Source: JBBROS01 sp963792675
GTDB taxonomy: Bacteria; Pseudomonadota; Alphaproteobacteria; Acetobacterales; Acetobacteraceae
Reading direction: 5' to 3'
Assembly: GCA_963792675.1 (NCBI GenBank)
Contig: CAWBWT010000002.1
Location: 3,162,001 to 3,226,000 of the forward strand
Length of the DNA: 64,000 nucleotides
Under the pieces are notes generated by a model. That model saw only the letters and a program-made list of their open reading frames with translations. It did not search any database and was not told the DNA's origin. Positions 8,468 to 17,168 of the stretch are shown in pieces; the stretch's first letter is position 1; the number at the start of each line of letters is the position of its first letter. The translations under genes were made by a program, and so were the position numbers.

Positions 8468-9408
8468 ATGGACGGTTTCAACTTCCTGCCCACCAGCGAG
8501 CGGCCTGGCCTGTCGAAGGCGGGCGCCCTGCAGCGCACGCTGCGGTCGCCGATCGCCTGCACCGGCGTGGCGCTGCATTCCGGTGAGCGGATGCATGTCC
8601 GCCTGGTTCCGGCCCCCTCGGGTCACGGCATCAAGTTCCGCCGCATCGATTGCGGCATCACCATCGCCGCTCGAATTCGATACAGTCGTGGACACAAGGC
8701 TTTGCACCGTCATCGCCGACGCGGCGCTTCCCGACGTTCGGGTCGGCACGATCGAGCACCTGATGGCTGCGCTGTCGGCCACGGGCATCGACAACCTCGT
8801 CGTCGAGGTCGACGGTGCCGAGTTGCCGGTGCTGGACGGATCGGCCGAGCCTTGGATGTTCCTGCTGGAATGCGCCGGAGTCGCGATCCAGACCGCGCCG
8901 CGTCAGGTGGTCGAGGTGCTCCGGGTCGTTCGGGTTGAGGATGGCGACGCCTTCGTCGAGCTGCGTCCGAACATCGATGGCCTCGACCTTGCCTTGTCGA
9001 TCGAGTTCGAACTCGGCGGCGATCGGTCGCCAGGCGCTCACGTTGGGGCTCGAGACTGAGACGTTCCGGCGCGAGCTCGCGCGCTGCCGGACTTTCACCC
9101 ACAAGCACGAGATCGACGGGCTGCAGCAGGCCGGACTTGCTCGCGGCGGCAGCCTCGACAATGCGGTGGTGGTTGACGGCGCGCAGGTGCTCAACCCGGC
9201 CGGATTGCGGATGCCGGACGAGTTCGTGCGTCACAAGCTGCTGGATGCGGTGGGCGACCTCGCCCTTGCCGGCGGCCCGCTGCAGGCCCGCTTCGTCGGC
9301 CACAAGTCCGGGCACCGGCTGAACAACCGCCTGCTGCATGCCTTGTTTGCCGATACCGCGAACTGGCGTCTGGGGACGGACATGGATCAGGCCCTGATCG
9401 CCGCCTGA
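8468..9408 (+). pseudogene. lpxC: UDP-3-O-acyl-N-acetylglucosamine deacetylase LpxC, two frameshifts as read
   Basis: LpxC is the zinc deacetylase for the committed step of lipid A synthesis. The protein is recoverable only by joining three frames: MDGFNFLPT...IACTGVALHSGE to about 8,665; FDTVVDTRLCT...LDLALSIEFELGG to about 9,020; then RQALTLGLETETFRRELARCRTF to the end. Zinc and catalytic residues survive: EHLMAAL, DEFVRHKLLDAVGDL and GHKSGHRLNN. The start at 8468 has GAGG six bases upstream. Total length (~313 residues) fits the family. Because LpxC is normally essential and no other copy is visible here, two single-base consensus errors are more likely than a dead gene. Confidence 0.9.
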
Positions 9409-9436
9409 GACCGCTTCAAGCCCGGGCGGTCCATGC

Positions 9437-9442
9437 TATAGA
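9437..9442 (+). promoter_or_regulatory. Possible -10 box for bamD
   Basis: TATAGA lies 7 bases before the bamD ATG, with a weak -35-like TTCAAG 16 bases upstream. No ribosome-binding site is visible, so transcription from here would give an almost leaderless mRNA. The evidence is only motif resemblance. Confidence 0.25.
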
Positions 9443-9449
9443 GCGTTGC

Positions 9450-10303
9450 ATGATCAACAGCCGCCTGCTCCTGCCCATGCTGATGTTGCTGTCCGGCTGC
9501 GAGACGCTGAGTTCGCTCGCGCCATGGAACGGCAAGAACGCCGCCCTGACGACCAAGGTCGATCCGGCCAGCAAAACGGTCGACGACCTCTATAACAACG
9601 GCGTCGACGCGCTGAACCAGAAGCGCTACCGCACTGCCGTCGAGCAGTTCGATGCGGTCGAGCAGAACTATCCCTACTCGTCCTGGGCCGTGAACGCCCA
9701 GTTGATGCACGGCTACACCGAGTACCTGCAGAACCATTACACCGAAGCCGTGGGCGCGCTCGATCGCTACATCCAGCTGCATCCGACCAGCGCCAACGTG
9801 TCGTACGCCTACTACTTGCGGGCGTTGTGCTACTACGAGCAGATCGCCGACATCCAGCGCGACCAGAAAAGCACCGAGTTGGCGATGGCCTCGCTGCAGG
9901 ACGTGGTGAACCGCTTCCCAGATAGCGCCTACGCCCGCGATGCCCGTTTGAAGATCGACCTCTGCCGCGACCACCTGGCCGGCAAGGAAATGGAGATCGG
10001 CCGCTGGTACGAACGGCAGAAGCTGTACACCGCCGCGATCGGGCGGTTCCAGCGAGTGGTGGACGAATACCAGACGACCAATCATACACCCGAGGCGTTG
10101 CACCGGCTGACCGAGATCTACTTGCTGCTCGGCCTGACCAACGAAGCCGCGCGGACCGCGGCCGTGCTGGGCCACAACTACCCAGGCAGCCCCTGGTACG
10201 AGGACAGCTACCGCAACCTGGCCGATAACGGGATCGCACCTCCGATGGAGAGCGCCTCGGCCTCCGGCGGATTCTCTCGCGTACCATCGGCAGCATCTTC
10301 TAG
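9450..10303 (+). CDS. bamD: Outer membrane assembly lipoprotein BamD (ComL/YfiO family), one frameshift near the end as read
   Basis: BamD is the essential lipoprotein of the BAM complex that inserts beta-barrel proteins in the outer membrane. It starts with a lipoprotein signal (MINSRLLLPMLMLLSGC) with the lipobox Cys at residue 17, followed by TPR repeats (DDLYNNGVDALNQKRY, FDAVEQNYPYS, and others). As read, the frame runs without stop into recN. Inserting one base near 10,273 gives a C-terminus reading GF-x-SRTIGSIF and a TAG at 10301-10303, matching the usual BamD end. The BamD-RecN fusion is therefore probably an artefact. A leaderless start is possible. Confidence 0.9.
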
Positions 10304-10319
10304 CCCCCATCAGACTGCC

Positions 10320-12023
10320 ATGCTTACGGCGCTGTCGATCCGTGACGTCGTCCTGATCGAGCGCTTGGACCTGCGGTTCGGCGCCGGCCTGACCGTGCTC
10401 ACCGGCGAGACGGGCGCCGGCAAGTCCATCCTGCTCGACAGCCTCGGCCTGGCCCTCGGCGCGCGCGCCGACTCCGGCTTGGTTCGCGCCGGCGCCGAGC
10501 AGGCCAGCGTCACCGCCAGCTTCTTTCCGCCCGCCGGACACCCCGTGCTCGCTCTGCTCGACGAGAACGGCATCGCACCGGAGGACGAGGTCGTGGTGCG
10601 CCGGGTCGTGAACCGGGACGGACGCTCGCGCGCCAGCATCAACGACCAGCCGGTCGGCGTCGGGCTGCTGCGCCGGGCCGGTCAAACGCTGGTCGAGGTC
10701 CAGGGGCAAGGCGACCAGATGGGTCTGGCCGACCCCGGCAACCACCTGGCCCTGCTCGACAGCTTCGGCGTGGACCCGGCTACGCGCGCCAGCGTCCGTG
10801 CCGCATGGACGGGGCTGCAGGACAGCACGACGACGCTTGAGGCGGCCCGTTCCGCAATCGAGGCGGCGCAGCGGGAAGAGGACTGGTTGCGCCACGCCGT
10901 CGAGGAGTTGACGGGCCTGGCACCGGTCGAGGGCGAGGAGGACCGTCTGGCGGCCGAGCGCCAACGGCTGCAGCATGGCGAGCGCCGGGCCGAAGCGATC
11001 GCCGCCGCGATGGCCGAGATCGCGCCGCGCGACCGCCGCAACGCGGGACCGGCCGCGACCTTGCGCAGCGCCAGCCGCGCCCTGCAACGCTTGTCGCCGC
11101 CAGGCCAGGCAGCGGCCGACAACCCGGCCGGTCCGGCGCTGGCGGCATTGGAACGGGCCGAGGAAGCGCTGGCCGAAGCGGAAACGCTGCTGAGCCGGCT
11201 CGCCAGCGAGGCCGAGGACGACCCCCGTCTGCTGGAGCAGGCCGAGGAGCGGCTGTTCGCGCTGCGGGCAGCGGCCCGCAAGCACGGCGTGGCGGTGGCA
11301 TTCCTGCCGGCCCTGCTCGATTCGCTGCAGGCCCGGCTGCAGGCGCTCGATAGCGGCGCCGCCGAGATTGCCGCCCTCGAGGCCGCCGCCCGGGCCGCGC
11401 ACGAAGCCTATGCGGCGACGGCCGCCGGGTTGAGCCGGGCGCGCACCGCCGCGGCCAAGCGGCTGCAAGCGGCGGTCATGCAGGAGCTGCCGCCGTTGCG
11501 GCTGGACCGGGCGCGCTTCGTGGTCGACGTGCAGACGCAGGACGAGGCACGCTGGAACGTCAACGGCGCCGACCAGGTCCGCTTCCTGATCGCCACCAAT
11601 CCCGGCCAGGCGCCGGGTGCGTTGGAAAAGATCGCCTCGGGCGGCGAGTTGTCGCGGCTGATGCTGGCGCTGAAAGTGGCGCTGGCGGGCGGCGGTACGG
11701 TGCCGACCCTGGTGTTCGACGAGGTCGATAGCGGCGTCGGCGGCGCCACCGCGGCGGCCGTCGGCGAGCGGCTTGCCCGCGTTGCCGACGACGTGCAGGT
11801 GCTGGTGGTGACGCATAGTCCGCAAGTGGCGGCCCGCGGCACATCGCACCTGCAGGTCCGCAAGCAGGCGGCGCGCGGCCGGGCCGAGACCAGCGTCGTC
11901 CCGCTCGACCATGAAGCCCGGCGTGAGGAGATCGCCCGCATGCTGGCCGGCGAGACCGTCACCGCCGCCGCCCGCGCCGCCGCCGACAGCCTGCTGGGGG
12001 TCGCGTGCCCGACGCTGCTGTAA
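10320..12023 (+). CDS. recN: DNA repair protein RecN
   Basis: RecN is an SMC-like ATPase acting in double-strand break repair. 567 residues: it begins MLTALSIRDVVLIERLDLRF, has Walker A TGETGAGKSILLDSLGLALG, a long Ala/Glu-rich coiled-coil middle (about residues 160-390), then the ABC signature ASGGELSRLMLALK, Walker B TLVFDEVDSGVGG and the VTHSPQVAA switch. The ATG at 10320 is in frame with the upstream bamD frame only because of the probable deletion near 10,273. The 3' end overlaps the ligA GTG start by 19 bases. Confidence 0.95.
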   Translation: MLTALSIRDVVLIERLDLRFGAGLTVLTGETGAGKSILLDSLGLALGARADSGLVRAGAEQASVTASFFPPAGHPVLALLDENGIAPEDEVVVRRVVNRDGRSRASINDQPVGVGLLRRAGQTLVEVQGQGDQMGLADPGNHLALLDSFGVDPATRASVRAAWTGLQDSTTTLEAARSAIEAAQREEDWLRHAVEELTGLAPVEGEEDRLAAERQRLQHGERRAEAIAAAMAEIAPRDRRNAGPAATLRSASRALQRLSPPGQAAADNPAGPALAALERAEEALAEAETLLSRLASEAEDDPRLLEQAEERLFALRAAARKHGVAVAFLPALLDSLQARLQALDSGAAEIAALEAAARAAHEAYAATAAGLSRARTAAAKRLQAAVMQELPPLRLDRARFVVDVQTQDEARWNVNGADQVRFLIATNPGQAPGALEKIASGGELSRLMLALKVALAGGGTVPTLVFDEVDSGVGGATAAAVGERLARVADDVQVLVVTHSPQVAARGTSHLQVRKQAARGRAETSVVPLDHEARREEIARMLAGETVTAAARAAADSLLGVACPTLL

Positions 12024-14080
12024 GCCCGGCCAAGCTCTCCGAAGACGATGCGCGGGCGGAGCTGGCGACGCTGGCGCAGCAGATCGCCGACGCCGACCGC
12101 GCCTATCACGAGCAGGACGCGCCGACGATCACCGACGCCGAGTACGACGCGCTGCGACGGCGCAATGCGGCAATCGAGAAGAAATTCCCGCATCTCGTCC
12201 GTGCCGACAGCCCGAGCCTGCGGGTCGGCAGCGCGCCGGCCGCCGGGTTCGCCAAGGTGCGGCACCTCCAGCCGATGCTGTCGCTCGGCAACGCGTTCGG
12301 GGCCGAGGAATTCACCGAATTCGTCCTGCGGGTGCGACGCTTCCTCGGACTCGCCGCAGACGCACCGCTGAAACTGGTGGGCGAGCCGAAGATCGACGGC
12401 TTGTCGGTCAACCTCCTCTACGAAGACGGCGCCTTCGTGCGCGGGGCCACGCGCGGCGACGGCGCGGTCGGCGAGGACATCACCGCCAACCTGCGCACGA
12501 TGAAGGCAGTGCCAGAGCGGCTGCGCGGCAAGGCGCCGGCTCGGATCGAGATCCGCGGCGAGGTGTTCCTGGCCAAGTCCGACTTCCTTGCCCTCAACGC
12601 GGCGCAGGAGGCGGCGGGGCAGCGGAGCTTCGCCAACCCGCGCAACGCCGCCGCCGGGTCGCTGCGCCAGCTCGACGCCGCGATCACCGCCGGGCGGCCG
12701 CTGTCGCTGTTCGCCTACGCCCAGGGCGACGCCAGCGAGGCGGTCGCCGCCACCCATTCCGAGTACCTGAAGCAGCTCGCCGACTGGGGGTTCCAGGTCA
12801 ATCCGTTGTCGCGCGGCCTCGACATCGAAGCCGACGCCGTGTCGTTCCAGGCCAAGATCGCGCTGGAGCGCGCGGGGCTCGCCTACGACATCGACGGCGT
12901 CGTCTATAAGGTCGACGACCTCGCGCTGCAGCGCCGGCTGGGTTATGTCGGCCGCGAGCCGCGTTGGGCGATCGCCTGGAAGTTCCCTGCCGAACAGGCC
13001 GTGACGCTGCTGGAGGACATCCGTATCCAGGTCGGCCGCACCGGCGCGCTGACCCCGGTCGCCTGGCTGGCGCCGATCAACGTCGGCGGCGTCATCGTCA
13101 CCCGCGCCACCCTGCACAACGAGGACGAGATCGCCCGCAAGGATGTGCGGGTCGGCGACACCGTCATGCTGCAGCGGGCCGGCGACGTGATCCCGCAGAT
13201 CCTCGGGCCCGTGCTCGAGCGCCCGCGCGGCCCGGCCGCCTATGTGTTCCCGGAAACCTGCCCCGTCTGCGGCAGCCTGGCGGTGCGGCCTCCCGGCGAG
13301 GTGGTGCGGCGCTGCACCGGCGGGCTGATCTGTTCGGCGCAGACGGTCGAGCGCCTGATCCATTTCGTGTCCCGCAACGCGTTCGATATCGAAGGGCTCG
13401 GCGAGAAGACGATCGGCGAGTTCTACGAGCTCGGCTGGCTGCGCGAGCCCGCCGACATCTTCCACCTCGCCCGCCACCGCGAAGCGTTGCTGCAGCGGGA
13501 AGGATGGAAGATCCGCTCGGTGGAGAACCTGTTCCGCGCCATCGACGAGCGCCGCCGGATCGAACTGGCGCGGCTGATTTTCGGGCTCGGCATCCGCCGG
13601 GTCGGCGCCACCAATGCCCGGCTGCTGGCACGCCATTACGGCAGCTTCGCCAATTGGCGGGCGCAGATGGTGGCGGCGACCACGGTCGGCAGCGAGGAAC
13701 GGCTGGCGTTGGGCAGCATCTTGGGTGTCGGGGAGGCGCTGGCCGGCGAGCTGGCGGCGTTCTTTGCCGAGGAACGCAACCGGGCAGCGCTCGACCGGCT
13801 GGCGGCCGAGCTCGACGTGCAAGATGCGAGCGGCCCCGAAGCGGGCGGCGCGCTGTCGGGCAAGACGGTGGTGTTCACCGGCACTTTGGAAACCATGACC
13901 CGGCCGGAAGCCAAGGCACGGGCCGAAGCGCTGGGCGCCAAAGTGACGGACAGCGTCAGCAAGCGTACCGATCTAGTCGTGCTGGGCGCCGATGCCGGCT
14001 CGAAGGCGAAGAAAGCGGCCGAACTCGAGATCCGCACGGTCTCGGAAGCCGAGTGGCGGGAGCTCGCCGGGTTCAAATGA
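12005..14080 (+). CDS. ligA: NAD-dependent DNA ligase LigA
   Basis: LigA seals nicks during replication using NAD+. 691 residues with all domains: the Ia domain (AYHEQDAPTITDAEYDALR), the adenylation site EPKIDGLSVNLLY with catalytic Lys, an OB fold, the four-Cys zinc finger (CPVCG ... CTGGLIC), helix-hairpin-helix repeats and a C-terminal BRCT domain (GKTVVFTGTLETMTRPEAK). The GTG start at 12005 sits inside the recN end; no good in-frame ATG exists before the Ia domain. Confidence 0.96.
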   Translation: MPDAAVSPAKLSEDDARAELATLAQQIADADRAYHEQDAPTITDAEYDALRRRNAAIEKKFPHLVRADSPSLRVGSAPAAGFAKVRHLQPMLSLGNAFGAEEFTEFVLRVRRFLGLAADAPLKLVGEPKIDGLSVNLLYEDGAFVRGATRGDGAVGEDITANLRTMKAVPERLRGKAPARIEIRGEVFLAKSDFLALNAAQEAAGQRSFANPRNAAAGSLRQLDAAITAGRPLSLFAYAQGDASEAVAATHSEYLKQLADWGFQVNPLSRGLDIEADAVSFQAKIALERAGLAYDIDGVVYKVDDLALQRRLGYVGREPRWAIAWKFPAEQAVTLLEDIRIQVGRTGALTPVAWLAPINVGGVIVTRATLHNEDEIARKDVRVGDTVMLQRAGDVIPQILGPVLERPRGPAAYVFPETCPVCGSLAVRPPGEVVRRCTGGLICSAQTVERLIHFVSRNAFDIEGLGEKTIGEFYELGWLREPADIFHLARHREALLQREGWKIRSVENLFRAIDERRRIELARLIFGLGIRRVGATNARLLARHYGSFANWRAQMVAATTVGSEERLALGSILGVGEALAGELAAFFAEERNRAALDRLAAELDVQDASGPEAGGALSGKTVVFTGTLETMTRPEAKARAEALGAKVTDSVSKRTDLVVLGADAGSKAKKAAELEIRTVSEAEWRELAGFK

Positions 14081-14232
14081 GCGGTGTGCGGAAGGCGAGT
14101 TCGCTGGCCGGGGCTTTGGGCGAAGCGATCAAAGGTTCCTTATGCAACTTGGCGGATGGAACGATCGCGGAGGGGGGAGCCCCAACCTTTGCCATAATCC
14201 CGCGCGATACCCCCCTCGTATCTGGAGGCGAG

Positions 14233-15147
14233 ATGACCGGCTTCTTCGACGATTTCACCCTCGGCATGCACCGCGTGGCCGATGGCGAGTTGCGCGTGCG
14301 CATCGGCGGCGAGGGTCCACCGCTGCTGCTGCTGCACGGCAACCCGCAGACCCACGCCATGTGGCACGCCGTGGCGCCGGTGCTGGCCCGGACCCATACC
14401 GTGATCTGCCCGGACCTGCGCGGCTATGGCGGCAGCTTCAAGCCGGCGCCCAGCGCCGACCACGCGCCCTACTCCAAGCGCTCCATGGCACGCGACATGG
14501 CCGAGCTGATGACCGGGCTCGGCTTCGAGCGGTTCGGCGTGCTCAGCCATGACCGCGGCGCCCGGGTGGCGCATCGGCTTGCGATCGACAATCCAGACCG
14601 GATCGAGCGGCTGGCGGTGCTCGACATCGTGCCGACCATCGAGCACTTCGAGCGCGCCGATATGTCGTTCGCGATGGGCTATTATCACTGGTTCTGGTTC
14701 GCGCAGCCGCACCCTTTTCCGGAGGAGCTGATCAATGCGGCGCCGGCAACCTGGTTCCATGCTCATACCTCACGCGAGCCGAAGCTGCCCGGCTTCTTCC
14801 GGCAGGAGGCCTTGGACGACTACCTCGCCGCCGCGCACGACCCGGAAATGATCGCCGCGATGTGCGAGGATTACCGCGCGGCGGCCACGATCGATCTCGA
14901 GCACGACCGCATCAGCCGCTCGCAAGGCCGCCGAATCGAGTGTCCGTTGCTGGTGCTATGGGGCGCCAAGGGACGGATCGGCGGCTGGTACGATCCGGTC
15001 AAGCTGTGGGGCGAATACAGCAACGGCCCGGTCGGCGGTCACTCGATCGATGGCGGCCACTATCTGGCCGAGGAAGCGCCGGAGCAGGTACTCGATGCGG
15101 TGCAGCCGTTCTTTGCCCAGGGCGCGGGGGCGGTCAGGAGCGCCTGA
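14233..15147 (+). CDS. Alpha/beta hydrolase, haloacetate (fluoroacetate) dehalogenase type
   Basis: Predicted to hydrolyse the carbon-halogen bond of haloacetates. 304 residues, alpha/beta-hydrolase fold. The oxyanion-hole motif HGNPQ is near the N-terminus and the nucleophile elbow is SHDRGARVAHRL, where the family has catalytic Asp flanked by two Arg that bind the carboxylate. A His-Trp pair (YYHWFWFAQP) matches the halide pocket, CEDYRAAATIDLEHDR carries the Tyr, and GGHYLAEEAPEQV the catalytic His. These residues fit fluoroacetate dehalogenases better than epoxide hydrolases, but substrate is inferred. The ATG at 14233 follows GGAGG. The preceding 150 bases contain no recognisable gene. 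Confidence 0.82.
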   Translation: MTGFFDDFTLGMHRVADGELRVRIGGEGPPLLLLHGNPQTHAMWHAVAPVLARTHTVICPDLRGYGGSFKPAPSADHAPYSKRSMARDMAELMTGLGFERFGVLSHDRGARVAHRLAIDNPDRIERLAVLDIVPTIEHFERADMSFAMGYYHWFWFAQPHPFPEELINAAPATWFHAHTSREPKLPGFFRQEALDDYLAAAHDPEMIAAMCEDYRAAATIDLEHDRISRSQGRRIECPLLVLWGAKGRIGGWYDPVKLWGEYSNGPVGGHSIDGGHYLAEEAPEQVLDAVQPFFAQGAGAVRSA

Positions 15148-15153
15148 CGGCTC

Positions 15154-15441
15154 TCATTTCGGCTGCAGCGGCGGCGGCTGCCGCGGCGGGTCGACCGCCT
15201 CGTCGTGCAGCAATTGCTGGCCGAGCTTGTCAACGGCGCCGGTGTTATCGCCGGGCGGCGGCGGCGGTAACCCGTCCTGCTTCTCCTTGCCCGTGACATC
15301 GGACTGGGTGGGCTGGTGCCTCACGCCGTCGTAGACGTTGCCGTTGCGCGCGGGTTGTGCCTGCGCCGCCTCCGTCGCGAGCATTGTTCCCAGGGCAACA
15401 ACCACCATCGCCGCGGCCGAACGGACGAACCTGCCTGCCAT
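15154..15441 (-). CDS. Small secreted protein, unknown function
   Basis: A 95-residue protein with an N-terminal signal peptide (AGRFVRSAAAMVVVALGTML, likely cleavage after AQA) and a short hydrophilic proline-rich mature part (GLPPPPPGDNTGA ... PPRQPPPLQPK). It belongs to no family I recognise. The start at 15441 is chosen because it places the signal peptide at the terminus; in-frame sites upstream add residues before it. It is convergent with the hydrolase and 88 bases downstream of the potI-like end. It could be a real exported protein or a fortuitous open frame; the clean signal peptide favours the former. Confidence 0.5.
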   Translation of the reverse strand: MAGRFVRSAAAMVVVALGTMLATEAAQAQPARNGNVYDGVRHQPTQSDVTGKEKQDGLPPPPPGDNTGAVDKLGQQLLHDEAVDPPRQPPPLQPK

Positions 15442-15528
15442 ATCAATCGCTCCAGTAAGGCGCATCATCGCGCCTGCAACCGAGACGCGCAGAACGGGCC
15501 CTGGTTCGGTCAAGGCTGGCGGCACCGG

Positions 15529-16329
15529 TCAGCCGTCCCGCCTTGCACGCCGTTGCACGGCCAACGCGGCGAACAGCGCCGCCGATACCACCAGCAGGAT
15601 CACCGTCGCAAGCGCATTCAGCTCCGGTGTGACGCCCAGCTTCAATGCGGAGAACACCACCATCGGCAGCGTGCTCGATCCCGGCCCGGACACGAAGGTT
15701 GCCACCACAAGGTCATCGAGCGACAGGGTAAAGGCCAGCAGCCAGCCAGCCAGCAGCGCCGGCGCCAGCAGCGGCAGCGTTACCAGCAGGAAGGCGCGGA
15801 ACGGCGGCGCGCCAAGGTCCATCGCCGCCTCCTCGAGCTCGGAGCCGGCGTCGCGCAGCCGGCTCTCGATCACCACCGCGACGTAGGACAGGCTGACCGA
15901 GATGTGCGCGAGCGTGATCGTCAGCGCGCCGCGCCCGGCCGGCCAGCCGAACCACTGCTCCATCTGCACGAACAGCAGCAGCAGGCTGAGCCCGACCAGA
16001 ACGTCGGGCAGCACCAGCCGCGCCGCCAGCAGGGCGGCGAACGCGCCGCGGGCCGGGAAGCGGTTGAACCGGGCCAGCGCATAGCCGGCCGCCACCCCCA
16101 GCACGGTCGCGGCGGTTGCGCTGATCGCGGCGATGCGCAGCGACAACCCGGCCGCCTCGATCAGCCGGTCGTCGTGCCACAGCTCGACGTACCATCGCCA
16201 CGAGAAGCCGGACAACGCCGTCGTCAGCCGCGACGGGTTGAAGCTGGTCGCGACCAGCAGCGCCACCGGCACGTAAAGGAAGGCGTAGCCGAGCGCGAGG
16301 CAGGCCGGCAGGAACGGGCCCCGCTTCAC
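15529..16329 (-). CDS. potI: Polyamine ABC transporter permease, PotI/PotC type
   Basis: Inner-membrane permease of a putrescine/spermidine-type importer. 266 residues with six predicted transmembrane segments and the binding-protein-dependent permease EAA motif EEAAMDLGAPPFRAFLLVTLP, which contacts the ATPase. LSLDDLVVATFVSGPGSSTLP is characteristic of PotC/PotI proteins. It starts at GTG (16329), 11 bases after the potH stop, with no clear ribosome-binding site, so translation may depend on coupling. It is the last gene of potF-potG-potH-potI. Confidence 0.9.
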   Translation of the reverse strand: MKRGPFLPACLALGYAFLYVPVALLVATSFNPSRLTTALSGFSWRWYVELWHDDRLIEAAGLSLRIAAISATAATVLGVAAGYALARFNRFPARGAFAALLAARLVLPDVLVGLSLLLLFVQMEQWFGWPAGRGALTITLAHISVSLSYVAVVIESRLRDAGSELEEAAMDLGAPPFRAFLLVTLPLLAPALLAGWLLAFTLSLDDLVVATFVSGPGSSTLPMVVFSALKLGVTPELNALATVILLVVSAALFAALAVQRRARRDG

Positions 16330-16339
16330 GGAAAGAAAA

Positions 16340-17161
16340 TCACTCGCGGGCCCGGAGCAGCACCATCGGCACCAGCAGCCCGGCCAGCAGCGCCGTCGCG
16401 ACCGTTGCCGCCATCGGCCAGTCGCGGTTGGCGAAGAACTCGTTCCACAGCGCCCGGCCGATGGTCTGTGCGCCGGGGCCGCCCAGCAGCTCGGGGATCA
16501 CGTACTCGCCGACCGCCGGGATGAACACCAAGGCGAGGCCGGCGGCGACCCCGGGCAGCGACAAGGGCAGCGTCACTGTGCGGAACGTGGTCCAGGGCGA
16601 GGCGCCAAGATCGGCGGCGGCTTCCTCGAGCGCCGGGTCGCGCCGCGACAGGCGGGCGTACAGCGGCAGGATCATGAACGGCAGGTAGGCGTAGGTGATG
16701 CCGATATACATCGCCGCGTCGGTGTAGAGCAGCGTCATCGGCGGCAGCCCAATCAGGCCGAGCGCCGCGTTGACCCAGCCCTCGTCGCGCAGCAGCCCGA
16801 TCCAGGCGGTGACGCGAAGCAGGAACCCGGTCCAGAACGGCAGCATCACCAGCAGCAGCAGGACGTCGCGCCAGCGCTCCGAGGCGCGGGTGATCGCCAG
16901 CGCCATCGGATAGCCGATCAGCAGGCACAGCGCCGACGACACCCCGGCCACGAGCAGGCTCTTGAACGCCGCATCGAGGTAGAAGGCGTCTTCGGTGAGC
17001 ACTTGGTAATTGGCCGGGTCGGGGTTCCGGCCGAGCGGCGAGAAGGGCGGGATGCCGGCGATGCTGGTGCTGAACGACAGCAAAGCGACGATCACCACCG
17101 GGGCGGCGACGAACAGCAGCAGCCAGGCCCAGACCGGGGCCAGCACCCAGATCCGCCTCAT
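16340..17161 (-). CDS. potH: Polyamine ABC transporter permease, PotH/PotB type
   Basis: The partner permease of the polyamine-type importer. 273 residues with a long N-terminal transmembrane segment (WLLLFVAAPVVIVALLSF), five further segments and the EAA loop EEAAADLGASPWTTFRTVTLP. PAVGEYVIPELLGG is a PotB/PotH signature. The ATG at 17161 follows the potG stop by 7 bases. Polyamine specificity is inferred from family and operon layout. Confidence 0.9.
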   Translation of the reverse strand: MRRIWVLAPVWAWLLLFVAAPVVIVALLSFSTSIAGIPPFSPLGRNPDPANYQVLTEDAFYLDAAFKSLLVAGVSSALCLLIGYPMALAITRASERWRDVLLLLVMLPFWTGFLLRVTAWIGLLRDEGWVNAALGLIGLPPMTLLYTDAAMYIGITYAYLPFMILPLYARLSRRDPALEEAAADLGASPWTTFRTVTLPLSLPGVAAGLALVFIPAVGEYVIPELLGGPGAQTIGRALWNEFFANRDWPMAATVATALLAGLLVPMVLLRARE

Positions 17162-17168
17162 CGGGGGT

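Noticed and set aside
9450..12023. An 857-residue BamD-RecN fusion protein
   Set aside because: Correcting one base near 10,273 gives two normal proteins, and the cellular locations of the halves are incompatible.
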